The notes under the pieces: model-generated
What the model saw: only the letters and a program-made list of their open reading frames with translations
Databases searched by the model: none
Told to the model about the DNA's origin: nothing
Translations under genes and position numbers: made by a program
Origin: Ilumatobacteraceae bacterium
GTDB lineage: Bacteria; Actinomycetota; Acidimicrobiia; Acidimicrobiales; Ilumatobacteraceae
Reading direction: 5' to 3'
DNA length: 7,166 nucleotides
NCBI GenBank assembly: GCA_023257035.1
Contig: JALRDI010000292.1
Coordinates: forward strand, 1 to 7,166
Part shown: positions 1-5,567 of the stretch, piece by piece
Layout: each line of letters begins with the position of its first letter
Position numbering within the stretch: position 1 is the first letter of the stretch

Positions 1-1
1 T

Positions 2-1096
2 ATGAATCCTCACGTGCGACGTGCCGTCGAGGAGCAACTTGATTCGGGCACGCTGTATGTGACGCCATGCGAACTGAATGGTGAGGTCGGGGAGTTGCTT
101 GCAGAGCGTTACGGCTTTCCGATGTGGCGTCCAACAAACTCTGGTACAGAAGCCACGATGGACGCGATCCGTCTCGCTCGCGGAGTGACCGGTCGCGACA
201 AGATTGTCAAAGTCGAAGGCGGCTATCACGGCCATCACGACGAAGTGATGATCTCGAACAAGCCCTCGCTTGAAGAAGCTGGTCCGGCTGATTCACCAAA
301 TTCTGTCCCGCAGTCGGGTGGCATTCCGCATGGGGTTATCGATGATGTGAAGGTCATTCCGTATAACGACCCGGCTGCACTTGAGCGGGCGCTTGCTCCG
401 GGTGACGTTGCGTGCTTCATTGTTGAGCCCGTGATGGAAAACATTGGGATCTGTCTTCCTGACGATGGTTACCTCGAATCGGTGCGTGACATCACTGAAC
501 GGCATGGAACGTTGTTGATTTTCGATGAGGTGAAGACCGGAATTACCGCAGGTTATGGGGGAGCGACGAATCAACTCGGTGTGCGCCCTGACCTCATCAC
601 ATTGGCGAAGTCGATCGGTGGTGGGTTTCCAGTCGGAGCGTTTGGTGGAAAAGCTGAATACATGGATTACATCACTGACGGGTCGGTGCTTCACCTCGGC
701 ACCTACAACGGCAATCCATTGGTGATGGCGGCAGTTAAGGCAACGCTCACTCAGGCATGCACAAAGGAAATTGTTGGCGAAACCGTTGACAGAAACACTC
801 GTCTTGTCGAGGCATGCCAAGCGATCATCGACTCTTCTGGCATTCCGGCGCACACGGTGCAATTCGGGGCTAAAGGGTGCATCACATGGTCAACACAGCG
901 TGTCCGTAATTACCGCGACTACAAAGCAACTGATTTCGATCTTGCCTTCGCTCAGTGGATTCACGGAATTAACCGCGGTGTGCTGCTACCACCTGGTCTT
1001 GACGAGCAATGGTTGATCTCGGTGATGCACGATGACGACGACGCAATGAGATACGCACACGTCTTCCAAGAATTTGTCGACGAGCTCGTCTCGTAA
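2..1096 (+). CDS. Class-III PLP aminotransferase, glutamate-1-semialdehyde aminomutase-like (5' partial)
   Basis: This is a fold-type I, pyridoxal-phosphate-dependent aminotransferase of class III, closest in style to glutamate-1-semialdehyde 2,1-aminomutase (HemL), which makes 5-aminolevulinate for tetrapyrroles. Visible motifs, in window residue numbers, are NSGTEAT at 46-52 (phosphate binding), YHGHHD at 75-80 (ring stacking), IVEPV at 140-144, DEVKTG at 175-180 with Asp175 for the pyridine nitrogen, and AKSIGGG at 202-208 with Lys203 as the Schiff-base lysine. The C-terminus is complete. Against E. coli HemL from memory, roughly the first 70 residues are missing, so the ATG at base 2 is probably an internal methionine and the gene begins outside the window. 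Classical HemL has DEVMTGFR; here it is DEVKTGIT, and GTYNGNP replaces GTLSGNP. True HemL is therefore not certain, and a paralogue acting on another amino ketone is possible. Family assignment is firm; substrate is not. Confidence 0.88.
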   Translation: MNPHVRRAVEEQLDSGTLYVTPCELNGEVGELLAERYGFPMWRPTNSGTEATMDAIRLARGVTGRDKIVKVEGGYHGHHDEVMISNKPSLEEAGPADSPNSVPQSGGIPHGVIDDVKVIPYNDPAALERALAPGDVACFIVEPVMENIGICLPDDGYLESVRDITERHGTLLIFDEVKTGITAGYGGATNQLGVRPDLITLAKSIGGGFPVGAFGGKAEYMDYITDGSVLHLGTYNGNPLVMAAVKATLTQACTKEIVGETVDRNTRLVEACQAIIDSSGIPAHTVQFGAKGCITWSTQRVRNYRDYKATDFDLAFAQWIHGINRGVLLPPGLDEQWLISVMHDDDDAMRYAHVFQEFVDELVS

Positions 1097-1900
1097 TTAC
1101 CAGCGCTGCGAACGCCGTCGGCCACCCATTGATGGCCCATTCCATTGACGTCGACGACTGCCGTTGACCGCTGCGATAAAGAGTGCCCCTGAGCCGACAC
1201 AGAGAATGATGGCGCTGACAAGAGCAACTGGGAATGACCGGCCTGCGAGTGCGGGAGCGAGTGAGGTCCAACTGCTTGCATCAATTGCGGGAATCACGAA
1301 TGCAGGTATTGCCCATCCAATGATGATGAGTGACCCTGCGGTTGCGACAAGTAGTTCGGCCAACGCCTGAACGAGCTCGGATCGATATGGCCGGAGAATG
1401 AGCCCGAAGATGAGCGCGAGCAACCCAAGCCCAGCAGAAATGATCATCGCCCAGCCGGTTGAGGTTCGAGCAGTTTTTAAGGTGCCGATCACTGGCACAG
1501 GAATCGTTGCGGACGGGGCGTTGAACGCCATTTCATTGCGAACGATGTTGACGAGTTCGCTTGGAACGATGACGACAAGATCGTCGTTTGAGCCGATTGC
1601 GCGAAGATGGGCGCGCTCAATAAACGGCGCAAGTTCTGCTGCCCCTGCTCGCTTAGACAGCACCTCGCTATCAAGAAAAGTTGCGAGAGTGTCAGGAGTC
1701 GTTCCAAGAGCTCCCGCAGTTCGTGCAGATACGACAGTGATGATCTCGAGTCGAATCTCAGATTGGTTAAGAATGGCGGCAGCGATTGAGGGGGAGTCGT
1801 CGGGGGTGAAGACGGTCCGCTGCAGCCACCAGCATCCTGCCGACACTCCGAACGCAATGCTCGCAATGAGAAGAAGAATTGAGGCGACCGAGCGTTGCAC
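1097..1900 (-). CDS. Four-helix membrane protein of unknown function with a large loop
   Basis: I do not recognise this 267-residue protein. Hydrophobic stretches at about 7-26, 149-169, 177-206 and 223-244 suggest four membrane helices. Between helices 1 and 2 lies a soluble segment of about 115 residues (about 31-147), probably extracytoplasmic, with a hydrophobic DDLVVIVPSELV patch near 106-117. The C-terminal tail (about 247-267) is rich in Arg and Ser and fits the cytoplasm by the positive-inside rule. Coding is supported by a long open frame, a coherent membrane topology and tight packing with both neighbours. The start is the GTG at 1898-1900, with no Shine-Dalgarno but a -10-like CAGACT six bases upstream. 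Its stop directly abuts that of the aminotransferase. A Cys near residue 23 follows Ser-Ala-Gly, a poor lipobox, so I do not call it a lipoprotein. Confidence 0.8.
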   Translation of the reverse strand: MQRSVASILLLIASIAFGVSAGCWWLQRTVFTPDDSPSIAAAILNQSEIRLEIITVVSARTAGALGTTPDTLATFLDSEVLSKRAGAAELAPFIERAHLRAIGSNDDLVVIVPSELVNIVRNEMAFNAPSATIPVPVIGTLKTARTSTGWAMIISAGLGLLALIFGLILRPYRSELVQALAELLVATAGSLIIIGWAIPAFVIPAIDASSWTSLAPALAGRSFPVALVSAIILCVGSGALFIAAVNGSRRRQWNGPSMGGRRRSQRW

Positions 1901-1937
1901 GATGTCAGTCTGTCATGAGAAGGGGTAGTCTGCGCAT
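1901..1937. promoter_or_regulatory. Compact divergent promoter region, 37 bp
   Basis: This short spacer separates two GTG starts pointing away from each other. On the + strand TAGTCT (1926-1931) fits the actinobacterial TANNNT -10 element and ends six bases before the GTG at 1938. On the - strand CAGACT (bases 1912-1907) sits six bases before the GTG at 1900 and is a weaker TANNNT match. No Shine-Dalgarno is seen for either gene, so both mRNAs are probably leaderless, starting at or next to the start codon. The two polymerase footprints would overlap, so simultaneous initiation in both directions seems unlikely. Clear -35 boxes were not found. The sites are seen; transcription starts are inferred. 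Confidence 0.55.
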
Positions 1938-2408
1938 GTGGCAAAAGGTACGGACATTTCCTCCTCGAATGATGACCCGGCAGATGCTCCTGCCGTAGCG
2001 TTCGACGCGTTGCCTGGTTTCTGGTCGCTGTTGGGGCGTGGGCTCACTCGACGCTGTGCATGGTGCGGCGACCGCAAGGCGTACTTCAAGGGCTGGTTTC
2101 GGCGCCAAGACGCCTGCCGGGCGTGTCGCCATGGATGGCGACGTGGAGATGAGGCTTTCGAGCTCGGTGCGACGACTGCCAACATCATCTTGACGTTTCT
2201 CACGATTTTGATCTCGATTCTCATTGCAATTGTGGTGACTTGGCCAAGTGTTCCGACTGCGGTACTCATCGTGATCATCGGGTCACTTGCGGTGCTTGGG
2301 CCTGCGTTGTGGTACCCGGTGTCGTTCACACTGTGGCAAGCGATTGACCTGTTCATGCGTCGCCCAGAGCCGAATGAACTCGCTGGCCGCGGCGACGCTG
2401 AACTATAA
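1938..2408 (+). CDS. DUF983-like zinc-ribbon membrane protein
   Basis: A 156-residue protein resembling the DUF983 family. A polar N-terminus (1-25) is followed by a four-cysteine zinc-ribbon pattern, Cys40-x2-Cys43 and Cys60-x2-Cys63, typical of the family, and then two membrane helices at about 82-101 and 106-128. The segment GDEAFELGATTAN between the ribbon and the first helix corresponds to the conserved family DG/DxA region. The short C-terminal tail is acidic and polar. No biochemical role is established for DUF983 that I can rely on; membrane location with a cytoplasmic metal-binding ribbon is inferred. The start is GTG at 1938, supported by the TAGTCT hexamer six bases upstream; an ATG at 1936 is in another frame that closes after about 20 codons. 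It stands alone, with a 329-bp gap to recA on the same strand. Confidence 0.8.
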   Translation: MAKGTDISSSNDDPADAPAVAFDALPGFWSLLGRGLTRRCAWCGDRKAYFKGWFRRQDACRACRHGWRRGDEAFELGATTANIILTFLTILISILIAIVVTWPSVPTAVLIVIIGSLAVLGPALWYPVSFTLWQAIDLFMRRPEPNELAGRGDAEL

Positions 2409-2567
2409 AACGCAGCATTCTTATCGGTTGATTCCCTGTTGCCAAGGCTGGCGACAGGCGGCTTTCATCGCGAATTCGCCACTCCGGAGACGTAATCATT
2501 CGTGCCCCGTCGATGTCATCTGACCTTTCGCGCTGTTCAGTTGTTGGCAATTTCGTTGAAGAAGTAC

Positions 2568-2596
2568 TTGCGAACAAGTGTTCGATGAATTACAAT
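2568..2596 (+). promoter_or_regulatory. Probable recA promoter, -35 TTGCGA / -10 TACAAT
   Basis: TTGCGA at 2568-2573 and TACAAT at 2591-2596 are separated by 17 bp, the ideal spacing for a housekeeping sigma factor. The -10 matches TATAAT at five of six positions and the -35 matches TTGACA at four of six. The LexA box lies across the end of the -35 and the spacer, where a bound repressor would block polymerase. Transcription should begin near 2602-2604, giving a leader of about 135 nt before the recA start. Confidence 0.7.
2571..2584. promoter_or_regulatory. LexA/SOS box in the recA promoter
   Basis: CGAACAAGTGTTCG has the two arms CGAAC and GTTCG, exact inverted repeats around a four-base centre. 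This is the Gram-positive/actinobacterial LexA operator pattern CGAAC-N4-GTTCG. The next base on the right is A, extending to GTTCGA; on the left it is G rather than T. Its place between -35 and -10 of recA makes SOS repression by LexA and induction on DNA damage very likely. Only one such box was noticed in the window, and it is in front of the gene where it is expected. Confidence 0.92.
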
Positions 2597-2693
2597 GCTG
2601 TTGTTCGATCGCACATCCAAACAGTTGCAGTTTCTCTTCCTTTCCAGTGAGTGTCACACCCCCTGAGTACGGTCCACAGCAACCACAACGATT

Positions 2694-2707
2694 GGGTGAA
2701 TGCACCC
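2694..2707 (+). other. Small hairpin in the recA leader
   Basis: GGGTG (2694-2698) and CACCC (2703-2707) pair perfectly around an AATG loop, and two more G-U wobbles could lengthen the stem. It lies about 18 bases before the Shine-Dalgarno of recA. It may stabilise the leader or do nothing; no regulatory role is shown. Confidence 0.35.
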
Positions 2708-2725
2708 GGCACATAGCGCACCGCT

Positions 2726-2731
2726 AAGGAG
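2726..2731 (+). promoter_or_regulatory. Strong Shine-Dalgarno of recA
   Basis: AAGGAG ends six bases before the recA ATG. It is the only clear Shine-Dalgarno I see among the complete genes here, in keeping with recA having a long leader while its neighbours look leaderless. It fixes the recA start at 2738. Confidence 0.85.
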
Positions 2732-2737
2732 AATCAG

Positions 2738-3784
2738 ATGAGCAACGACCGCGAAAAAGCATTGGAGATGGCCCTCTCCCAAATCGATAAGCAGTTCGGT
2801 AAGGGCTCAATCATGAAGATGGGCGAGAAGGGGTCACTGCCGATCGCCTCGGTATCTACTGGCGCGTTAGCGCTTGACCTTGCACTCGGAATCGGCGGAC
2901 TTCCACGTGGCCGAATCACTGAGATCTACGGGCCGGAGTCCTCTGGTAAATCCACACTTGCGATGCACGTTGTTGCAGAGGCACAGCGAAATGGTGGTGT
3001 CTGCGCCTACATCGATGCTGAGCACGCAATGGACCCGATTTACGCAAGCGCAATCGGCGTCGACGTCGATGAACTCTTGATTTCACAGCCAGACACTGGT
3101 GAGCAAGCACTCGAGATTGCCGACATGTTGGTTCGTTCTGGTGCGATCGACGTCATCGTTATCGACTCAGTGGCGGCTCTGACGCCACGCGCTGAAATCG
3201 AAGGCGAGATGGGTGACACTCACGTTGGTCTTCAGGCTCGACTGATGAGCCAGGCACTTCGAAAGATCACTGGCAACCTGAATAAGACCAACACCATCGC
3301 AATCTTCATTAACCAGTTGCGTGAAAAGATCGGTGTGATGTTCGGCTCGCCAGAGACAACACCTGGTGGCCGTGCCCTGAAGTTCTACTCCTCAGTTCGT
3401 CTCGATATTCGTCGTATTGAGGCTCTGAAAGACGGCGCGGAGGTTGTTGGTAACCGCACCCGTGTCAAGGTGGTGAAGAACAAGGTGTCTCCACCGTTCC
3501 GCCAAGCAGAATTCGACATTATGTACGGCAAGGGCATCAGCCGCGAGGGCAGCCTTCTCGACATGGCCGTTGATTACGGCATTGTCAACAAGTCAGGCGC
3601 GTGGTTTACCTACGACGGCGAGCAACTAGGCCAGGGTCGCGAAAATGCGAAGAACTTCCTGTCTGCCCACCCTGAAATCATGGTTGACGTCACCGAACGT
3701 GTCATGGTCGCATCAGGCTTGCGTGGGGACGACAGCGAGGATGCATTTACCGACGCAGACGATGCGCCGATAGAAATCGATTGA
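2738..3784 (+). CDS. recA: RecA recombinase
   Basis: A full-length RecA of 348 residues, the usual bacterial size. RecA forms ATP-dependent filaments on single-stranded DNA, catalyses strand exchange and stimulates LexA self-cleavage. The Walker A motif GPESSGKST is at 65-73 (Lys71), the catalytic glutamate is Glu95 in YIDAEHA, and Walker B VIVIDS is at 139-144 with Asp143. DNA-binding loop L1 lies around 156-164 (GEMGDTHVG) and L2 around 194-209, followed by GGRALKFYSS. The tail from about 331 is strongly acidic, as in other RecAs. The frame is unbroken, with no intein at the P-loop or elsewhere. The start is set by AAGGAG six bases upstream. An SOS box controls the promoter and a hairpin follows the stop. 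No recX follows: the next gene is convergent and unrelated, so recA is probably transcribed alone. Confidence 0.99.
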   Translation: MSNDREKALEMALSQIDKQFGKGSIMKMGEKGSLPIASVSTGALALDLALGIGGLPRGRITEIYGPESSGKSTLAMHVVAEAQRNGGVCAYIDAEHAMDPIYASAIGVDVDELLISQPDTGEQALEIADMLVRSGAIDVIVIDSVAALTPRAEIEGEMGDTHVGLQARLMSQALRKITGNLNKTNTIAIFINQLREKIGVMFGSPETTPGGRALKFYSSVRLDIRRIEALKDGAEVVGNRTRVKVVKNKVSPPFRQAEFDIMYGKGISREGSLLDMAVDYGIVNKSGAWFTYDGEQLGQGRENAKNFLSAHPEIMVDVTERVMVASGLRGDDSEDAFTDADDAPIEID

Positions 3785-3791
3785 TTGACGT

Positions 3792-3819
3792 GAAGCTCGG
3801 CGCTCAGGCGCCGGGCTTC
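3792..3819. terminator. Shared hairpin terminator between recA and the convergent gene
   Basis: A 12-bp stem pairs 3792-3803 with 3808-3819 around a TCAG loop; the single irregular pair is a G-U wobble on one strand and A-C on the other. It begins seven bases after the recA stop codon. No T-run follows on either strand, so it is not a textbook intrinsic terminator, but its strength and position between convergent genes support a bidirectional transcription end or 3'-end protection. The stop codon of the - strand gene (3804-3806) forms most of the loop, so for that gene the coding region runs into the stem. Confidence 0.7.
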
Positions 3820-4214
3820 CAAATCATCAGAATCAGGCCAACCACCAAACTCAGGTGGGTAACTCCGATGCCGGCTGCAAGTTTCGATGTCGTAGATGGG
3901 GAATCATCTGAAAGTGCCGGGCGCACGAGAAACCAGTTGACGGCAACTGCAATTAGCCAGATGAGAAATGATGCACTCAACCATGGCGATGACATCTTCC
4001 ATTCGCCGACGCCGGCTAGACCCATTCCGAATACCCACATCAGTACGAGTGCGGGCATCACAAGACGGAGATGAAGTTTGGCGATCACAGTTGTTTCGCC
4101 AGCTTTTTTGAGAGGCGTATACAGAAATAAAGGTCCGAACGCCGCCATCGCTGAGATGATGTGGAGGAATCCGAGGATTCGGTAACCCGACGTTGTCTGT
4201 ATCAGTGCAAGCAT
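3804..4214 (-). CDS. Small four-helix membrane protein, possibly DUF2269-like
   Basis: This gene encodes 136 residues that are mostly hydrophobic. From the chosen start, helices are visible at about 11-31, 47-69, 78-97 and 112-132, with short charged connections (LKKAGETT, ARPALSDDSPST-type segments). The first helix, with a histidine in GFLHIISA, and the overall layout recall the DUF2269 / CopD-like small membrane proteins, but I could not confirm this by eye. Function is unknown. An in-frame GTG lies three codons upstream at 4223, yet it overlaps the -10 hexamer; the ATG at 4214 lies seven bases after that hexamer and is preferred. The gene is convergent with recA, whose terminator hairpin contains its stop codon, and divergent from the protease gene. 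Confidence 0.78.
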   Translation of the reverse strand: MLALIQTTSGYRILGFLHIISAMAAFGPLFLYTPLKKAGETTVIAKLHLRLVMPALVLMWVFGMGLAGVGEWKMSSPWLSASFLIWLIAVAVNWFLVRPALSDDSPSTTSKLAAGIGVTHLSLVVGLILMIWKPGA

Positions 4215-4221
4215 GGTCGCC

Positions 4222-4227
4222 ACGCTA
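4222..4227 (-). promoter_or_regulatory. -10 element for a leaderless start at 4214
   Basis: On the - strand TAGCGT fits TANNNT and is followed by seven bases (GGCGACC) and then ATG. The spacing puts the transcription start on or next to the ATG, so translation would begin without a leader. The alternative GTG at 4223 lies inside this hexamer and could not be on such a transcript. Confidence 0.55.
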
Positions 4228-4274
4228 CCGCGGATGGTGAGAGTTCTCTGCTCCTGTCTTACTCGGTAACTGTG

Positions 4275-5567
4275 ATGCGCCGGCTCTTCCTCGTTCTCCT
4301 TGTCGCGTTGGCGGTCACCGCGCCGTCAGCTGGTGCAGCAACATCTGTCTCACTTGATAGCGGACGTGAAGACGGGTTGGTCTCAACACTCGTTGTTGGA
4401 GGCTCTGAAGTTTCGATTTCTGATGTGCCGTGGCAGGCGGCACTGTTGAGTTCCAATCGCTTTGAACGTCAAGACGACGCGTTCTATGACCAATTCTGCG
4501 GAGCGTCGATCATTTCTGACGCGTGGCTGGTTACCGCAGCGCATTGCGTCGATGGAGGCACGCAGCCGAGTGAGGTGGAAGTAGTTGTTGGAAAGTCTCG
4601 ACTCAATGACATGACATCCGAAGACCGAAGGCAGATCAGAAATATCCATGTTTCGCCGGAGTGGGACCCAGAGACCGATACGGGCGATATCGCACTGCTG
4701 AGATTGTCTGAGAAACTTGTCTTGAACGGAGCCACGGTGAAAGCGGTTAATTTGCCAACCGCGTCAGAGACTTCGTATTGGCCAGCGATTGGCGCAAGTT
4801 ACGCCGTGTCTGGTTGGGGGTGCACTGTCGCAGTTGGCATTGATGACGATGTCGGAACAGAGTGCGCCCAAAGCTACGCGAACCATCTAAAAAGCGTTGA
4901 CGTAGTCGATGTGAGCGGCCCATCCGGAGACGTGGCTTGCGGTGACATCGGACCTATTCCGAATATCGCAGAAGTGATCATCTGCGCGGGCGTAGCAGGT
5001 GGCGGTCAGGACTCGTGCTCCGGCGATAGCGGTGGCCCGCTCGTTGCGCTTCTCAACAACGAGGTCACGCTGGCCGGTGTTGTCAGTTCAGGGTTTGGCT
5101 GCGCACAAGCGGGCTACCCGGGCTTCTACACACGGGTTTCGGCGTTTCGAGCGTGGATCGACGAGGTGACGGGAGGAATCTCCTCTCCAGTTCCTCCGGG
5201 CTCCTTTATTGCGTTGACGCCTGTTCGGATTATGGATACGCGTTCGGGTGACATGGTTGGTGAGTTGGATGGTTCTGGTGCTGTGCGTGAGTTGCAGGTG
5301 ACGGGTGCTGGTGGTGTGCCAGCATCGGGTGTGTCTGCTGTTGCGTTGAATGTGACTGCGGTGTCGACGGAGACGAATGATTTTGGTGGGTTTGTGACGG
5401 TGTTCCCGTGTGGAACGCGTCCAGACGCCAGCAATCTCAACTTCACTAGCGGGATGACGATTCCTAACTCTGTGATCGCACCGGTCAGCAGCGATGGCAA
5501 GGTGTGTTTCTACGTGTACGGCAAAGCACACCTGTTGGCAGACGTCTCTGGCTACTTCAGCAGTTAA
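4275..5567 (+). CDS. Secreted trypsin-like serine protease with C-terminal actinobacterial accessory domain
   Basis: A 430-residue exported endopeptidase of the S1 (chymotrypsin) family. Residues 1-21 form a signal peptide (Arg-Arg, hydrophobic core, Ala-Gly-Ala end). The mature protease starts at VVGG (40-43). The triad is His90 in TAAHC, Asp138 in DIALL and Ser252 in GDSGGP. Asp246, six residues before the serine, predicts cleavage after Arg or Lys. Eight cysteines in the protease part match four likely disulfides. Residues about 310-430 form a separate domain with the pattern VRIMDTR, VSAVALNVTAV, SNLNF, IPN and LADVSGYF, recurrent in exported proteins of Streptomyces and other actinobacteria; its role is unknown to me, perhaps surface or polymer binding. 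The residue before VVGG is Leu rather than Arg/Lys, so autoactivation is not obvious. The ATG at 4275 is chosen because it begins the signal peptide; a GTG one codon earlier is possible. The stop overlaps that of mtr. Confidence 0.93.
   Translation: MRRLFLVLLVALAVTAPSAGAATSVSLDSGREDGLVSTLVVGGSEVSISDVPWQAALLSSNRFERQDDAFYDQFCGASIISDAWLVTAAHCVDGGTQPSEVEVVVGKSRLNDMTSEDRRQIRNIHVSPEWDPETDTGDIALLRLSEKLVLNGATVKAVNLPTASETSYWPAIGASYAVSGWGCTVAVGIDDDVGTECAQSYANHLKSVDVVDVSGPSGDVACGDIGPIPNIAEVIICAGVAGGGQDSCSGDSGGPLVALLNNEVTLAGVVSSGFGCAQAGYPGFYTRVSAFRAWIDEVTGGISSPVPPGSFIALTPVRIMDTRSGDMVGELDGSGAVRELQVTGAGGVPASGVSAVALNVTAVSTETNDFGGFVTVFPCGTRPDASNLNFTSGMTIPNSVIAPVSSDGKVCFYVYGKAHLLADVSGYFSS
5211..5402 (+). other. 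Segment of altered codon style inside the protease gene
   Basis: In these 64 codons (residues 313-376, first half of the C-terminal domain) 61 end in G or T, two in A and only one in C. In the following 54 codons of the same domain 25 end in C. The boundary near 5402 is sharp and does not coincide with a domain edge. This suggests a mosaic origin, for example copying from a paralogous domain elsewhere in the genome, though a local mutational or strand bias could also do it. Confidence 0.6.

Larger units (their letters stand above)
2409..2737 (+). other. Non-coding region upstream of recA
   Basis: This 329-bp stretch holds no gene I can support. The first 160 bases show nothing convincing beyond a 10-bp palindrome at 2470-2479 that may be chance. 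The second half contains the recA promoter with its SOS box, an untranslated leader of roughly 135 nt, a small hairpin and the Shine-Dalgarno. Short frames on both strands run through the promoter and show no family resemblance. No clear intrinsic terminator for the DUF983 gene was seen. Confidence 0.7.

Noticed and set aside
2..4. ATG at the left edge as the aminotransferase start
   Set aside because: The N-terminal part of the family (about 70 residues) is absent, so the gene almost certainly continues upstream of the window.
293..862. 189-codon frame on the - strand
   Set aside because: It is a shadow of the aminotransferase, whose motifs are unambiguous on the + strand.
1831..1836. Possible lipobox cysteine in the unknown membrane protein
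   Set aside because: The residues before the cysteine are Ser-Ala-Gly rather than a Leu-type lipobox, and it lies within the first membrane helix.
1398..1928. 176-codon frame on the + strand
   Set aside because: It lies antisense within the four-helix membrane-protein gene and shows no family resemblance; the opposite strand has the coherent membrane topology.
2470..2479. 10-bp palindrome GCGAATTCGC
   Set aside because: It is isolated, not tied to a promoter or terminator, and such palindromes occur by chance in several kilobases.
2496..2714. 72-codon frame on the - strand upstream of recA
   Set aside because: It runs through the recA promoter and SOS box, has no promoter or ribosome site of its own and has a low-complexity composition.
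4161..4274. Upstream extension of the protease frame
   Set aside because: It overlaps the divergent membrane-protein gene and would bury the signal peptide about 38 residues inside the protein.
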